Shown here: positions 44,173-57,365 of the stretch, in pieces
How the letters are laid out: the number at the start of each line of letters is the position of its first letter
How positions within the stretch are numbered: the first letter of the stretch is position 1
Origin: Ulva prolifera
Taxonomy: Eukaryota; Chlorophyta; Ulvophyceae; Ulvales; Ulvaceae
NCBI GenBank assembly: GCA_023078555.1
Contig: CM041197.1
Location: 9,792,552-9,856,551 of the forward strand
Reading direction: 5' to 3'
DNA length: 64,000 bases
Position numbers and translations under genes: made by a program
The notes under the pieces: model-generated
Database searches by the model: none
Seen by the model: the letters and a program-made list of their open reading frames with translations, nothing else
Told to the model about the DNA's origin: nothing

Positions 44173-46035
44173 GCAGTGCCAGTCCTGCTCCTAAGGTGAA
44201 GTCACCACCGCAGTGGATGGCCTCATGTGAAGAACTGTCTTTCGTGCAAAATAAAAGTATCAGTTTTGAAGTGCAGCGACATTGTTCAGTAGCACTGAGT
44301 CACATGTGCAGTAGCGCCATACCTGCCCCCTGACCTGTGACGGTAGGTAGGGATTCAAGCCTGTACCAATTCGTGCTGGCGGAGGCGATCCCCGTTTTAT
44401 GTTCCAGATCAAAAACCATCAAACAATCTATCATTTGGAGGCCACTGCATCACACGCAAATGCTTCAGCTACTGGACACACTGCTTTGGGAACAGCATGT
44501 GCATTGTGCTCCACCACATGAATCAAAGAGAAATGATGGATCTACGTCCGGCAGCGGACGGTAATTCTCATTACATGGAGCTCTAGTTATGCTGGCTCGG
44601 CCTGTGCTGGTCGTTCCTAATTCCTATCACAGCTGAGACGGTTTGCTCTCCCGAAAGCCCACCGAAACACTTGTGGCAAACCGAAAATCGAGACTGTGGT
44701 GCATTGTCAGGCCATATGCGTGCCTTGTTACGGCTATGATTGTTGTACAGTTATCTCTGTTTTGAGTTCGAGGCACGTGTGATCAAGGCACTACATGGCA
44801 GGGTGTGAGCTCGAAGTCAGCATGCTGAATGCTGCTAGGATCGTTTTGCATTGATCCGCCACCGACCGAGAGCTAGTGAATGTCCAGTAAATCAACATGA
44901 TGTACAGTATGTTTGCCGATGTTACCGTGTGGTTGAACCAACCGTTCGGAGAGTTTGCCTTATGTGGCAGGCAGTATGTGACCGATGGTTGTCAGCAACT
45001 TGAAACCACACTGCAGCAGAGCACGCAGAAGAAGCAACACAGGTTCACCACGGCCGGAAGACGTGTTGTTGGTCGTGGTGAGATGTGATCTGTATTGCTG
45101 AATGTGTTTTCAGCTGTGGACGCTGCAGAAACAGGAGCTGCTGTTCCGTCTGAATTCAAGCAGCCCTGCAATGGAAACTCCAGATGTGAAGATGGAAATG
45201 ACACCATACACCACATCCTGGTTCATCAGATTCGGGCTGTCATGATGGACCTTGCCACTGATGCACTCTGTCGCGAAGTGTCATGCGACCGCAAGCAAAT
45301 TGAAGCCACAGGACTCGACGCACACCCACCAGCCTGGCATTCCAAGATAAGTCCACTTCTAATTTGACAGTCTTGCAGCCACAGCGACAAAGGGTTCCAC
45401 ACAGCATACACTGTGCCACAAAATGCCGGAACGCACAAGCCAGCAAGCGTGCTGATTCGAGTCAGATAGATATGAAGGGCACCTACGGAAATCACTGAAA
45501 ACTGTCTTCGTATTGCGCGCAGTTGCGCCTGTCTGTGGCCCTGGCCTGGGGCCCGATGGGGCTACGTGCGCGACTGTCTGTGCACGAGCGTGCGCCATAG
45601 CTAGCAAATGCATGCGCCTGAAATGGCGGGTGGAGGACTACGAGTGCTGATGGCGTCAGGGCAGGTCGAGTCACATCAAACGAGCTTGGATGAATGTGAG
45701 GCAGATGTCGCCGAGCACCATGGTGCACCATAGCAAGCTACCAGGCAGCTGGGCCCCAGCTGTGCGCCCAGCTGCACGCGGTGGTTACATAACTGTGCAC
45801 AGCTGTGGCGAAGGGGCACAGGATTACAGGGTTGACTAGATGCCAGGATAACGGAATGACACGCCGAGAGTGATCGTGTCTTGCGCAATTCACGATCGTG
45901 CCTCAACTGCACTACTTAAGCTGCCACTAGCTTCTTGGACTGTACGACGTTCAGTTTTGTATACCTGCCTTTGACTGCACCAATTGCACGGATTCTCACC
46001 TTTTTAGTTGCCACCCACAGCGGCCAGCGCTCACT
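44173..46035. other. Intergenic between tandem paralogues
   Basis: 3' flank of paralogue A, with an aataaaa element at 44249-44255 about 80 bp after the stop, and 5' flank of paralogue B. Short frames at 44897-45088 and 45095-45367 show no domain. Confidence 0.4.
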
Positions 46036-47297
46036 ATGTTTTCTTGCTGCAGCGCCCCGAAACACACAAAGCTCCTTACTGGAGTGCTCTGCTTCGTCGG
46101 AGCTTTAGTGTGCTTCTTTGCGGTCGGTCCAGTTTACGTTTCAACGCTCATGACGCCTGTCAGCCAATTCGCGGGTACGGATGAACGATTGTATGGACTG
46201 TTTAATGTACATGCGTGCCTTCTGTAAGAATCAAACGGTTTCCGTGGGTTGAAGCGGTTGTTGCGGCTTGGAAATGTCTTCACTCACGTTTTGCGCAACA
46301 CACGAATCGTCGCATGCCCACTATCAGTGTACAGCGCAAGCAGTTGCCGTCTGAAATTGCTTTACTGACTGAGCGTATGTACACAACATCTCGAGAGCTG
46401 TCAGCTTTGTCAGCTGCTGTGGCTATCGCTGTTTATGTGTCGACCTGCTCGAGATAGGGCGTCCATGTAGCTGGTTCAAGCGCACACTGCGTGCGAAGAA
46501 CACCATCAGACCTCTGACACCTGTGTATATATGCAGATTGCATAGATTGCGCCTCCACGTATGCGACAAGTGTGATCAACGAGGTGAACGGTACCGCTAT
46601 CGTTGATCAGATCATTCATAGTCACGATCAGAAGCAGTTCCACCGTGGCTCTAAGAAACCTGACATATGTATCACTGAAGAAGACCTGGAGGACTTGGAC
46701 CTTGACAGCCTCGATGTGAAGCCCATGCCGCGCAAATGTATCGACACCTGCTCACCGATCGCTGCAAGGATCGGGCTTGCTGTGGCCTGGGCTTGCGCGA
46801 CAGGCTTCGCTGCAATTTGTCTGCTTTTGACATCCCTGGCAGCGTTTTTCTCCTTCTGCTGCTGCAACCCAACTGAACCACCGACTTACTTCATGGTGCG
46901 CTTCATGCTCCGCGACGTGGCAAGCCACGCAGAGCCTGTTCTGACACTCTCTCAAACGGTTCCGTCAGTTGTGCACCACCTAGTCACAGCAGAGCTGGTG
47001 CTGCGTGCTTCTGGACGCTACAATAGTGTTCAAATCTTCCCCGACGTGCTTCATATTGTTGTGCAAAAAACCGGACGCAACTCCGAGACATGGTGCATGC
47101 CGTAATAGTGCCCTGCACATAGTCTCGTGTTTGCGTAATGGAACATCTACACCGTCATGGCTGATTGCGAGCGCTTGATGTCTGTGCAGGTGGACAGCGG
47201 GCCCTCAACTTCACATGGAACCCCTCAGCCCCCAACTGGGACTGCCACGCGCTACGCAGATGCCCTGAAGGCGCCTCTGATGCCTGAAGAGCAATAA
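46036..47297 (+). CDS. Two-span membrane protein, paralogue B (unrecognised family)
   Basis: Three exons: 46036-46174, 46537-46895 and 47190-47297, 201 residues, with the same phases as paralogue A. Split codon g/at restores Asp before CIDCASTY. Layout: Cys-rich start MFSCCSAPK; span 1 at about 12-36 with VCFFAVGPVYVSTLMTPV; a loop with DCIDC, an NGT sequon, the acidic block DICITEEDLEDLDLDSLDV and CIDTCSPIAARIG; span 2 at about 125-153 ending in CCC; and a tail ending ALKAPLMPEEQ. The shared features with paralogue A are FF-VGPV, the Cys spacing, D-CIT--DL, the LDV-P-P block and the KAPL tail. These define the family. Paralogue B lacks the His-rich insertion and its exons are less GC-rich. 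Introns are shorter than in A (362 and 294 nt against 895 and 586). No function can be assigned. Confidence 0.78.
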
Positions 47298-47574
47298 ATT
47301 TTATGTACTAGAGGAAATCTGTGCGGATCTGTGCCTCTTACACCGCAGCAATTGCAGCTTCACTCGATGCGGTCATGACGGACAGTTTCGAGTGGTGGAA
47401 CGCGCAGAGCATAGCCTGCCACAGTATCTCACCACAGCGACCAGCGAAGGTTGATCACATGGGTGGATCGTCGGCTTCTCTCAGCAGCTTCAGAGCGCAG
47501 ACTTGAAGGCGTTGCGATGTGTTCATGCAGTCAACCGAGTGTACAAAACCAACCCACATGCTTATGATTACGCG

Positions 47575-47607
<33 letters not shown>
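47575..47607. repeat. Poly-C run (33 C)
   Basis: The longest homopolymer in the window, directly followed by tag and an open stretch reading NVKALAPLMPGIPG. Confidence 0.9.
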
Positions 47608-49126
47608 TAGGTTTGACACAGCCGAAGCCCACGGGCTTGCTGCAATTATGAATGTGAAAGCTTTGGCGCCTTTGATGCCAGGGATACCAGGTGTTGGCAC
47701 CTAGAGGCTACTCTGACAGTCCAGGGCTTCCACACTGCCTCAGATAGGATCAGAGATCATCGAACAGACTCCCGATCAGATATCTGATCAGACTGCTGGC
47801 GAGCGCTCGATGTCACTTGTGATGTTGGCCACGTCTACCTGTACCCTCAGCAGCTGTACAGGCTGCAAGGCCACATCATGGCTTGTATCTGCATCACATT
47901 GTGTGATTTGTAGAACCAGCTAATGACGAAAGGCCAAACCTGTGTTCCTCTTGCGTGCTATGAGGACCCTTGGCCTGGTGACTCGGGGGACTCTCCACGG
48001 AGCTGTGGGACGTAGCACAGTCGGTTGTGTTGATCAAGCCACCTGTACAGGCCAGCTTGTATCAGACAGAGTGCTGTACCGGTGTGCGTGTTTGTGGAGT
48101 GGTGTTTACTGGTGAGTGCGTCCGGCTGCATGGCACTGTGCAGTGCATTGTGAAAGCGCCTTTTTTCTCTGATGAAGTAGGTGGTGATGATGTGGACTGC
48201 GACACCATTGTTTGTAAGCAGAAGTCGCGATTGCAGATGTCATGATCACGTATGCAGATAAAGCTATGCAGTCAGGTGGACGTGCAGCTGGGATGCAGCG
48301 TTATGTGGCATGACTTATGCCCATGGATCCCAGCGTTGCGTGGACAGCACGGTATTGCACATACCGCTGTGGCGGAGTGGATGTGAATACAACATGCAAT
48401 TGCGTGATGCATCAGGCCACGGGCATATGGCAGGTCATGTGGAAAGTTGTATTGCAGTTCATGCACCACAGGTTGCGTCACAGATGCCTGGCAGATCAAA
48501 TCCTGGCATCGGCGCTGCACAAAGGAGCTGCTATGCTGCATCTGTAGCTCCTGCTGGATGCCCAAGCTCCTTCTGGACGTCCATATAATCTGCGCTGTCT
48601 ACGCCACAGCAGCCCACAGCCGCAGCTCGTTGCCATCGGTACCAATATCCAGGATGACCATCTCCCCACGATTGAGGTTGTCCATACAGCCATGTGAGGA
48701 GTGTAAAAACCTTGCAGAACTGCATGCGTCTTGCTGGCCGGAGAGAGCCTCATCAAGTTTGATACCGAAGAGGCCATCAGGGAGGTTCTGAGGGGGGAAG
48801 ATATGTTCCTTGAATGCATTGCCCTCTTTCGAGAGCCATCAATTACCGACACAGCATGCCTTGTCATGAAGAACCGTCGGTCTTGTGGAGTGATTACTTT
48901 GTCCTCGCTATCTCACACACTCTCACGGTACTGATCCCGATGGCCACGGCCAATCGACAAACAGCTCAATTGGCATACATCACATGAGATTCACTGTCGC
49001 GTGCGGCAGATCAAGGCGCGAAGCTTTGCACATGCTCACTTCCGCACATACAAGTCTCACCTATACTTGTTTTCTGAGACACAGCAGCAATGTCATGACC
49101 AGGCCCATCACCTCGGCATGTGTGGT

Positions 49127-49171
49127 TGTGGCAATCCAGTGATATGGCCGCTATACCACTGGATTGCCACA
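49127..49171. mobile_element. 45-bp palindromic MITE-like unit
   Basis: tgtggcaatccagtg and its exact reverse complement flank a 15-bp centre (atatggccgctatac). It corresponds to the left arm of the 12395-12486 element closed on itself and abuts the dispersed unit at 49172. Confidence 0.8.
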
Positions 49172-49258
49172 GTGGTCCCGTTAACTCGGAGTTGTCAATG
49201 TCCAATAGGATACGGCTCAGTAAATTCAGATTTACAATTACTTTACTTTACCTTACTG
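49172..49258. repeat. Dispersed ~55-bp unit, copy 3
   Basis: Near-identical to 13175-13249 through ggctcagtaaat, then tttac-rich runs. Directly adjoins the palindromic unit on its left. Confidence 0.8.
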
Positions 49259-51918
49259 TACCTTACACGTCATCAGCACCCTGTGGTGGCTAGCTGGCCG
49301 CTCAGGCTGCCCCAGCAGGCTGCTTGCCATGACTGATGTGGAGTGGTCCTGCATGGGATTCAGGCTGTGTCAGTGCCACACGTGTGCATGATCGCCCTGT
49401 GATGGGTGCATCAGCGCTGTACAATTGCCTTCATCCGACAGTGCATGTGCGCATGCTACACATATAGCATATGGAAACAGTGTCAGGAATGTAGTGTGGT
49501 CAGAGTGACTGGCCATGCATGTCTTACCATACAGCAGATTAGCCCAACGGCAGTGGCTAGTTCGCTGCCCGATATTGATTGACAATATCGACCCTTCGTC
49601 AGTGTCTCTGCGCGCTTATACCTCACATCTTGACAAACAGCACATCCATGCAGTGACCACATTGCCGTACATCGTACTCCGGCAGCACCGAGTCTTCCTC
49701 GAGACTGTCCTGCCTTCTGAATTGTGATAGTCCAGCGGAGCAGCACTCGCAAATACATACAGCGTTAATGCATATGTTGCTGTTGTACCAAAAAAGCTTG
49801 AATCACCATGTTTCCATGGGGGTTGATACATCGATCCATCGGGCTGAATGAATTAAAGCAATTGCACCCTCTCTACCTGACACCCTCCACAACTGTGTCG
49901 GGATGAAGGCTGTCCTTGCTGACATTCGGGCCTGATGATGACCTCTGATATCATATTAGAATATTCTATACAGCTGCCATGTGCGACTGGGCTCAACGTC
50001 ACAGCGCTGCAGTGCATCAACTCACGAGGCTGACCAACGTTGATCAAGGTTAACCTTGAGCACGTCTTGGCAGCATACGCCGTGGCACACTGCCTTGACA
50101 GCCTGCATGTGCCTCAGTGCATGAAAGAATGGTGGTGGTGGATCAAGGTTGCAGTTTCATGTGGCTGCGGCTGTTTCGGATCATGCAGCACGAGTGATGC
50201 TGCAAGAGTGTGGACATGGCTTGTGGGTGGTGTGCAAAAAACCACAGGCTGGCCATCGTGCAGCCACAACTGTTGTGCGGTTGGGACAGTATACTATTCT
50301 CAGGTGTGCAGCATCGTCAAGAGCCGATACCATGTTGTCACACAGAGGCTGTGGACTGCAGTCCAGACGCTGATCTCAGCAGACAGTTGCTCAGTAGAGG
50401 CCTCTCCTAATCCCTGGCATTCCCGGGCCTATGCCTATGCACACGCATGCCCGACTTGCTGTTTTCGCTCTCTGTGTTGACGTGCCCGGGGTGACCGAGA
50501 CCGAGCACTGGACCGGTGTGCGTGCGCCCTGAGATTGGAAGACGCAATTGAAGGTATCAACCTTGTACTGCTGGCAGCAGTGTGACCGCCTTGTGCCTGT
50601 CTACTCGTCGATGTCATCTCTCTGTAGCAATCGATCCGCAATCGCATGTGGCGAATCTGAGGGGATTTACCTAGGAGCACACGTGTCCGGCGCGCCGCAG
50701 CTGACCCATCGCGGTCGATGTCCGTACATGCAATGCTCTGAGTGCTGACTGCCTCATGGTCAGTGAAGATGCATATTGATGTGGAAACGTCGAAATCCAG
50801 CGTGGGCAGAGATAGCGTGCAAAACTGAAGCGGAGAAAGTGCGCGCACAAAACCACAAATGTTGTGACATGTCATGACAGTATTCTGATGTGTCTCCACG
50901 TGGCGCCAGTGCCTGCGTTGCAGTGGTCTGCCAATATGCATGGTGGCACCGTTGTTGTGCACAAATGTGCTCAGCATAGCCATGGTATCACTTGTCTGGA
51001 GATCTCATGTAGTTTTATGTTGAAAGCGCGCTTAGGACTGTGCTCTCGAAAATCGTGCACCGTGCACAACTGTAGCTCTTTGCAGTTTTGAGAAATCGTT
51101 CTTGGTGACAGGACGCCGTTTTTGTCCTCGTATAGCAGCGTTTCTAGGACCTCAGGCAACAAATAATTCTACTACATCGATTGCTCGAGGAGTCATGCGT
51201 CCTCTGTCATCCAAGGCAACCAATCGCTCGCAGGTACGCATTCCAGGTCCCTGTGTCAACAGTCGGATTGCATGTCAGGTCGTGGACTCCGCGCTCAAAT
51301 CCTCTGGAAATGGTATCCACTGCATGTCTGTCATCTCATTTCTGGATTTTGTTGTGGAAACGCGTGTCATCAGCAGTGTTGCCGTTATGCAATTCAGGTT
51401 TCGCGAAGGTACCTGCCGCGCAAATCGATCATGGCGATGCGTTGCAAAATTCACGATGGAACATCATATCGAAGTATTTAACACAGCTGTGTGATGTAAA
51501 TTGCCTTGTGCAGATCACTCCGAGGGCACTGAAGCATGGACATTCAAGTGTCGGCAGCTCTCCGCAAGGTCCGGTCTTCCTGATCTAGGCGATCGATGAC
51601 ACCTTGCCGTTATTGCGAAGCTTCATCTTGTGCGTCAAGGGTTTGCGGTTGGCGAAAGAGCTATATGCTTGTTTGCGTGGGTAACGAGGATGACCGCGCA
51701 CACCGTTTGCAGGACCTCTGCTGGCTGCAGTTGTGCAACGCAGCCCTTTCCCCAAGGGGTACCGACTGTTTCGTGTCCGTCAGCAAAGCCGTAGTGGAGC
51801 CTCGAGCGTAGATGTTCAGCCAGAGTCCATTGAGGCCGGTGCGCGTTTCGTCATTGTTGCAGATCCCGCGAGTACGCTACCGTTACAAAAAGTAAAAACC
51901 AAACCTGGTGTCATTCAG

Positions 51919-52929
51919 AGTTCAATTCTGGCATCATCAAAGGCGTTCATCACGTGGCGCTGCTGTGTCAAAATCTGGAGACGTCCATGGACTTCTACGT
52001 GGGTGTGCTAGGTATGCTGACATGCCTTAATGTATCTTTGTGATTCAAGTGGGCTGATATCGACTGACTGAAAAGCCCAAGTTACAATCAGTCCTTTGAC
52101 CTTAGCGTCCGAACATCGATTGTTACTCGAATTCCACAGCCTGCCAAAAGGATGTTTCTACCCATGGACTGCAGGCCTGTAAGCATCTATCGTCGTCCTT
52201 CGTCCCCCGCCCACTCAATGCCACAATATTTATTTTTGAAGGTGGCACGTGGTTCAGGTCTGAGCATCAACCCGCATCGACCAGATGCCAAGCTCCCTTA
52301 TCGAGGCGCATGGCTCAACATTGGCCCAGAAATGATCCACCTGATGGAGCTCCCGAACCCGGATGATCTGCATGGCAGACCTGAGCATGGTGGACGGGAC
52401 CGTCACTTCTGCATTGGAATAGATGCAGGCGGTGTAGAACCTTTGATGCAGCGCCTTGACAAAGCTGGTACGGACCTGGCAGACTCCAGATCACTGACAC
52501 CCACTCATCTCTACCGAAAGCACGATGTTCATGGCACTGTGTATGTACATCGTCGTGAACTCTGTTTGTCCGAATCGTCGCTTTCCTGGATTCGCTTCAG
52601 GCACAATGTCTCCATGATCATGATTGACAAACCTGGCTGTCCAGATTGATCTTGCTGCCCCCTGCCACCTCTGACGTCATAGAAACGAGTAAAGCCAGCA
52701 AGGGTACGCCGTGTGGCAGTTCAAATTCTCGCTGTACGTGACAGCTATTCTTATTTGGCACTTCCTGCATCACTGGCGTCGCTGCTGTGGGAGGCACACC
52801 TACACCTCAACGTCTGCCCATGCAGGAATCGAGTATACCAAATCAAAGAGCGGCAGGCCAGCAATCTTTTTCCGTGACCCAGACATGAACTGCCTCGAGG
52901 CCGTTGAAATCCAGGAGTGGCGTGAGTGA
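51919..52929 (+). CDS. Glyoxalase / vicinal-oxygen-chelate (VOC) family protein, 5' end missing from model
   Basis: Three exons: 51919-52011, 52258-52467 and 52826-52929; at least 134 residues are visible. Both joins are phase 1 and restore Gly (g/gt, g/ga), giving VGVLG/LSINPHRPD and LDKAG/IEYTKSKSG. The chain matches one VOC module: GVHHVALLCQNLETSMDFYV, then WLNIGPEMIHLMELPNPDD, then GGRDRHFCIGID, and FFRDPDMNCLEAVEIQEW. Likely metal ligands are His in VHHVAL, Glu in HLMELP, His in DRHFCI and Glu in NCLEAVE. A lactoylglutathione-lyase or dioxygenase-like activity is possible. The single short module and sequence style resemble plant and algal glyoxalase-like proteins of unknown substrate, sometimes plastid-targeted. 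The first coding exon, with any transit peptide, is not identified; a candidate is at 51195-51233 but the phase does not connect directly. Confidence 0.82.
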
Positions 52930-54120
52930 GCATGTCAGCCACGAGCTCCCCACCCAGCCTGCCTTTTCCATGCGCTACAATCCTTCGATCAGATTTCATC
53001 ACTTGCCACGACTGACAGCAGCACGTCCTGCAATCCTTTAAGGTTTCCTTTGACCCAGACTGCAGTGGCCGACGCCCGTGGCGTGACCATGTCCAGTGCT
53101 GTTTGTGGGGTAGCATAGCTCTCCAATTCAGCTTGTGTCGAGGGGCTGGATTGTCGCACTAGTGAGTTTGGCTTCATACATGTGTGCACTAGTTCAGGGC
53201 TGGAGTTGAATGACTGTCTTTGGGGTCACTCAGCATTGCCTCCCGGTCGCTGGCCCTTGCGCTGGTAGTGCCTGTACACCTCGGGGCTCAGTTCTATGTG
53301 CTATTGCCGATCTATATCATTACTTATGGGGGGCTTGCCGATATTTTTTTCAGTACAGTATGGTGCGAGTGTGAGATGGCGACTGCACGGGCTCGTCTGC
53401 AGAAAGCATGCAATATGTTCTCATGTCTTATGAGGAGATGCGGGCGAAGTAGGGGGAGGTATGATGTACAGTGGATGTAGCAGACACAGCGTCCGGGCTG
53501 CAGTAGAGGCACCGGCTGATGTGAGATATGGGCTAGGGAACAAAAGGCAGACGGGCGGGATGCCAGGAGTGTCCTTGGCCGAAGAGGTGGGAGCTGAGAT
53601 GCACGAATTGCCGCTGGAGCGGCTTGGTGCGATCCCCTTGAGGGGGGGAGCAGCAGTGGAGAGGCGCATCAACAGCGGATGCATGGCTGAGTATTACCAA
53701 CCCACTTGTTCTGCCCATGCGAGTGCTCTACCCGCGTCGGTGATTCCACGAGTTCCATTCCAATTTCCACAATGCCGCAGTGTGTTTTGAGGTCAGGCCA
53801 GGGCCCTGCTGGGAAGCCAGTGTCAGAGGGTTCATTGTTTCTCCTGCGTGCTCCAGGCTGTGTGGTGTGGGGAGCATGCATGTGTTGGGTCGAGAGATGA
53901 GGACTGGCTCCTCAAATTTGCTTGCGGCGGTATCGTGGACTGGTCAGTGTGGTGGTTGCGAGGCGTGAGGGTGGCCTTGATCTGCTCGCGACCATGCTAT
54001 GTAATCATTCATACATACATGCCGCATGAGACGCATGGTCGCTTGGGGTGGCCTGCCATGAATCACTTGAATCGGCTGGCGGAGGTTGCGTCTCGGTGTG
54101 GTAAGGTGAACCGTGCTTTG

Positions 54121-54335
54121 TTTGTGACGCATGCTCTGCGCCGGTTGAGTGTGGCGTTGTGCAAGGGGAATGCTCTTGTGCTCCGTGCGGGGCTTTAATC
54201 TTTGGCTGGCATCACCGGCCGAGCTGTGGTACGTGCTCGTACCCGGCCTAGTGCCATGACTGCGTGAGTGGATTTGCGTGTGTATTCCTGGCAACGGCTC
54301 GCTGCCCGGCCTCTGTCCTTTGTAACTACATACAT
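54121..54335. repeat. Dispersed repeat, copy 2 (inverted match at 8897-9110)
   Basis: Its plus strand reads ALRRLSVALCKGNALVLRAG and stop, then non-coding sequence that also matches the other copy (cctctgtcctttgtaactac). It may be the 3' end of an element. Confidence 0.7.
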
Positions 54336-57265
54336 GCCACTACAAGCTGGCCACAGAGTATGGTCAACCGGGCCTCACCTGAAAGCATGTCAGCACTGTC
54401 TCCCGATGAGAATGTCACGCTGAGGTCCATTTTTGGCTGTGACAGGCCCGTATTCTTGCATGTAATCACAGGTGGCCTGTGTGACATGTCTAGTACATGC
54501 CCTGATGCGGCTGTGCCATATCACAGTGTTAGCCAATGTCTATGGAGGCGGACCGCTGTTCCCAGGCCATTACACAATCTCGTACAGGAACAGGCGCCAA
54601 CATGACAGTGTCAACAGTGTGTATAGTGACCATTCAAGAAGCCTACAGCTCCTGCCACAAGAGTGCGCCTACCTCCACCGGCCGGGTGAGTGTCAGTGGC
54701 TACATCATATCCAGATTTACTTACTTGATAAAGTCAATCAATTGTCACAACCGGAAGGTTGTCACAACCCTCCGGAACAGTCTGTTTGACAGCAGATAGC
54801 CAAACCTGCCTGATAGATCAGTCTGCTATGATTCTCTGCGCAATGCTCATTGTGCACATGCAAGGCTGCCATATCGAGCCACATGAAACGGGATTGTCCA
54901 AATCTCTGGTGCATGTGGGCTTGAAGTGAAGGTGAAGGTTGGACAGCCTTTACCCAATTCCAGAAGCAACAAATCTATGGCCTACGATGTAGGGGCAGCT
55001 TGACCAACCCACACCCATATGAATGACAGGGCACAGTCAGGATTGCATGCATGGGAATGCTGCATGACGTCCAGCAATAGAACTCAAAGCTCCTGAAGAG
55101 TTCATATGCAGACCGGTTGTTTGCACCAACAGTGACCATGCATGGTGCAATCGAGGAGATCGAAGAGCGTGCGCAGCTACTGCCACGGATGTTGTCATCG
55201 CAGCTGCCGGCAGGTGCTCTGGTGCCAGCCTGGTCGCAGGCGGTGTTGCGGACTGTGGAGTGAAGGCCATGATGGATGCGGGCCCTGCTGCCAGCTGCAT
55301 CTCGCCACGCCATGCGCTGCGATGCATCCCATGGGCGTCTGCGGAGATTTCGTGAGGCACAGCCATATACCTGTCGCCGAGATGCATATGCACCGCGATT
55401 ACCAACACGGCGAAGAAGTTCTGAGTTGCCGTGCTCAGCCGCGCAGATACATCTACAGCAATGTTTTCACGATACCACAGCTATGGCCATGTACATGGTG
55501 CTCTGCCACACAATGGCCAGAGTTCTTGTGAAGTGAGATACAGCCATGCCCATATACATCCACCCCGCGCGAGCAGGCTCATGGCGACAGCGAACGCTGC
55601 GCAGTGGCTGCGTCACGACAATGCTTTTGAAGTGCTCTACGCTGGTTTCCGACCTGACCACAGATGTTTCAAATACGAGATGTGACTGCATGCAGCACTC
55701 ACGTTGTCAACAACTTGGATGCACGCGGCACTCGTGAAGTCAGTGGCGTGATCAGCAGCGCTGCTTCAGAGGCCTGCTGGCGCTGGGTGATGGCCTGACC
55801 TTTGCCCCCGTAGTGTGCCGTGTAGACACCTGCCTGGCAGCAACATTAATGTAGCATTACTGGTGGCATGACTCATGCCTGGTGTGTCATTGCTCCGCGA
55901 GGTCGTCGGTGCTCTTGCGAACGTGGTGGCGAGGCCACCTTGCACTCGAATGCAGTGCCGAGCCTTATTCTACAGGCCTGTTGATCAACTGAGTGATCAC
56001 CTGCAGCGCTAAGAGCAGCGCCAGCGCACGGGCATCGCGAGACTTGACTGCCGAGCAGCAAACGGCTTCGTTCACCCAGATCTCGTTGACCACCAAGTCA
56101 TATCGATCGCTTGCTACCCGTGACCTCTGCTTTGCACTCTGATTTTTGTAGCTGTAAGGTAGTTCGTGTAGAGATACATCTTGGGATTCCTGTGGTGAAG
56201 GCAGTCGTTCGTGATCGAACATAGCGCAGACGTAGATCTCGATATGGCGACAGCACGACCAAGCGTGCGCCACATCGGACGCAGGCCTGCTACAGCGCTT
56301 CGACTCCGTATCAGCTGAGCCGGCGTCGAAGGCAAGTAGGTGTTCACGCTAGGCCTTTGTTGTTTTCGTGAGATCTATCTGGCGGTGGAATGGCCGTGCA
56401 TGGCCGATCGAATAGGTGCGCTAGCTGATACCGGAGTACATCTCCGGGTCACTGCACTTCACACCTTCGCAAACGACCTTTGGCCGTCCCTCGTGTACAT
56501 TGTTCTTGTCTTGCATCTGGTTCAGATCGCTCAATCTTGTCGCACATCGAGTTGATCAGCGCAGAGCATTCACCACCTCGCGCACAACAGTCGCGGGCGT
56601 CGCCGATGTGCAATCCCTTCTGGGCAACGCACGAGGCACATGCACTGTAATTGACCTTCGTCCCTGGATGCTGTTACGCAGTCATAAAGTGATTCCTGGT
56701 GCACCGCGGAGTCCATGCGCAGATGCACGCACGGGTGCACTTACCAACAGAGGTCTCGACGGAATTTAAGAGAGCGTTTGTCATGGAGGCTTGCTCTTAC
56801 CTGGCATGAGCCGTGTGCTTGATGCAGCCACGTACGATGCGTGTGTATGCCAGTCTGCAAGGTTCAGCCAGGCGTTCCACAGACACTGGCATTTGCAGTG
56901 GGACTGTGACACCAGCTGCATGCAGCTGCAGCAAATGGTTTGTTACTTCATGATTGATGAATACGTGTTCATGACAAGTCTGCACAGCCATGAACTGTCC
57001 TGGCCTATGCATGCTGCTGATCACATTCCAATGAATGCACACATGTGGATGGCAGGCACCCAATGCAATGCTGGCTAGACTGTGTCTTCCATGCCTCCAC
57101 ACAACAGCAGGTAGAAGCTGTGCAGACATGCTGAGTGTTGCACATGAGCAGCAGACCCAATGTGATCTGCGTAGATTTCCAGCAGGATTTTGATTGGTAC
57201 ACTTGACAAAAGACTCGCAGACAGGCTGCCTGATCCAGCGGTCAACACAAGGGGCCACTGTGTCA

Positions 57266-57365
57266 GTGGTCTAAAAAGCAGTGTTGGGTCGTCGGGCCCG
57301 ATCATATGTAACAATTCCGAATATTCACTTCTACTTTCTGCGTGGCAGACCTGGAAATGCTCCAA
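57266..57365 (-). repeat. Dispersed repeat of the 'GCHPEI' family
   Basis: The minus strand reads HFQVCHAESRSEYSELLHMI and then GPDDPTLLF. Clear match to 25922-26012. Confidence 0.75.

Larger units (their letters stand above)
47298..51918. other. Gene-poor region with repeats
   Basis: No firm gene. It contains a 33-C run, the palindromic unit at 49127-49171 and the dispersed unit at 49172-49258. The plus-strand frame at 48700-48930 (KFDTEEAIREVLRGEDMFLE) looks protein-like but stands alone. A possible 5' mini-exon for the glyoxalase gene lies at 51195-51233 (ATG to CAG/gtacgc, reading MRPLSSKATNRSQ); linkage unproven. Confidence 0.35.

Noticed and set aside
44249..44255. aataaaa after paralogue A as a definite polyadenylation signal
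   Set aside because: A single occurrence. Other genes here do not show the same signal, nor a consistent TGTAA, so no rule can be claimed.
48317..48934. Several protein-like frames (for example AIREVLRGEDMFLECIALF)
   Set aside because: They cannot be linked by phase-consistent introns, and no family is recognisable. Possibly a decayed mobile element.
56572..56769. Segment CTVIDLRPWMLLRSHKVIPGAP that recalls a rhodanese-like domain
   Set aside because: Only one short motif matches, the catalytic-loop region is absent and no neighbouring exon fits.
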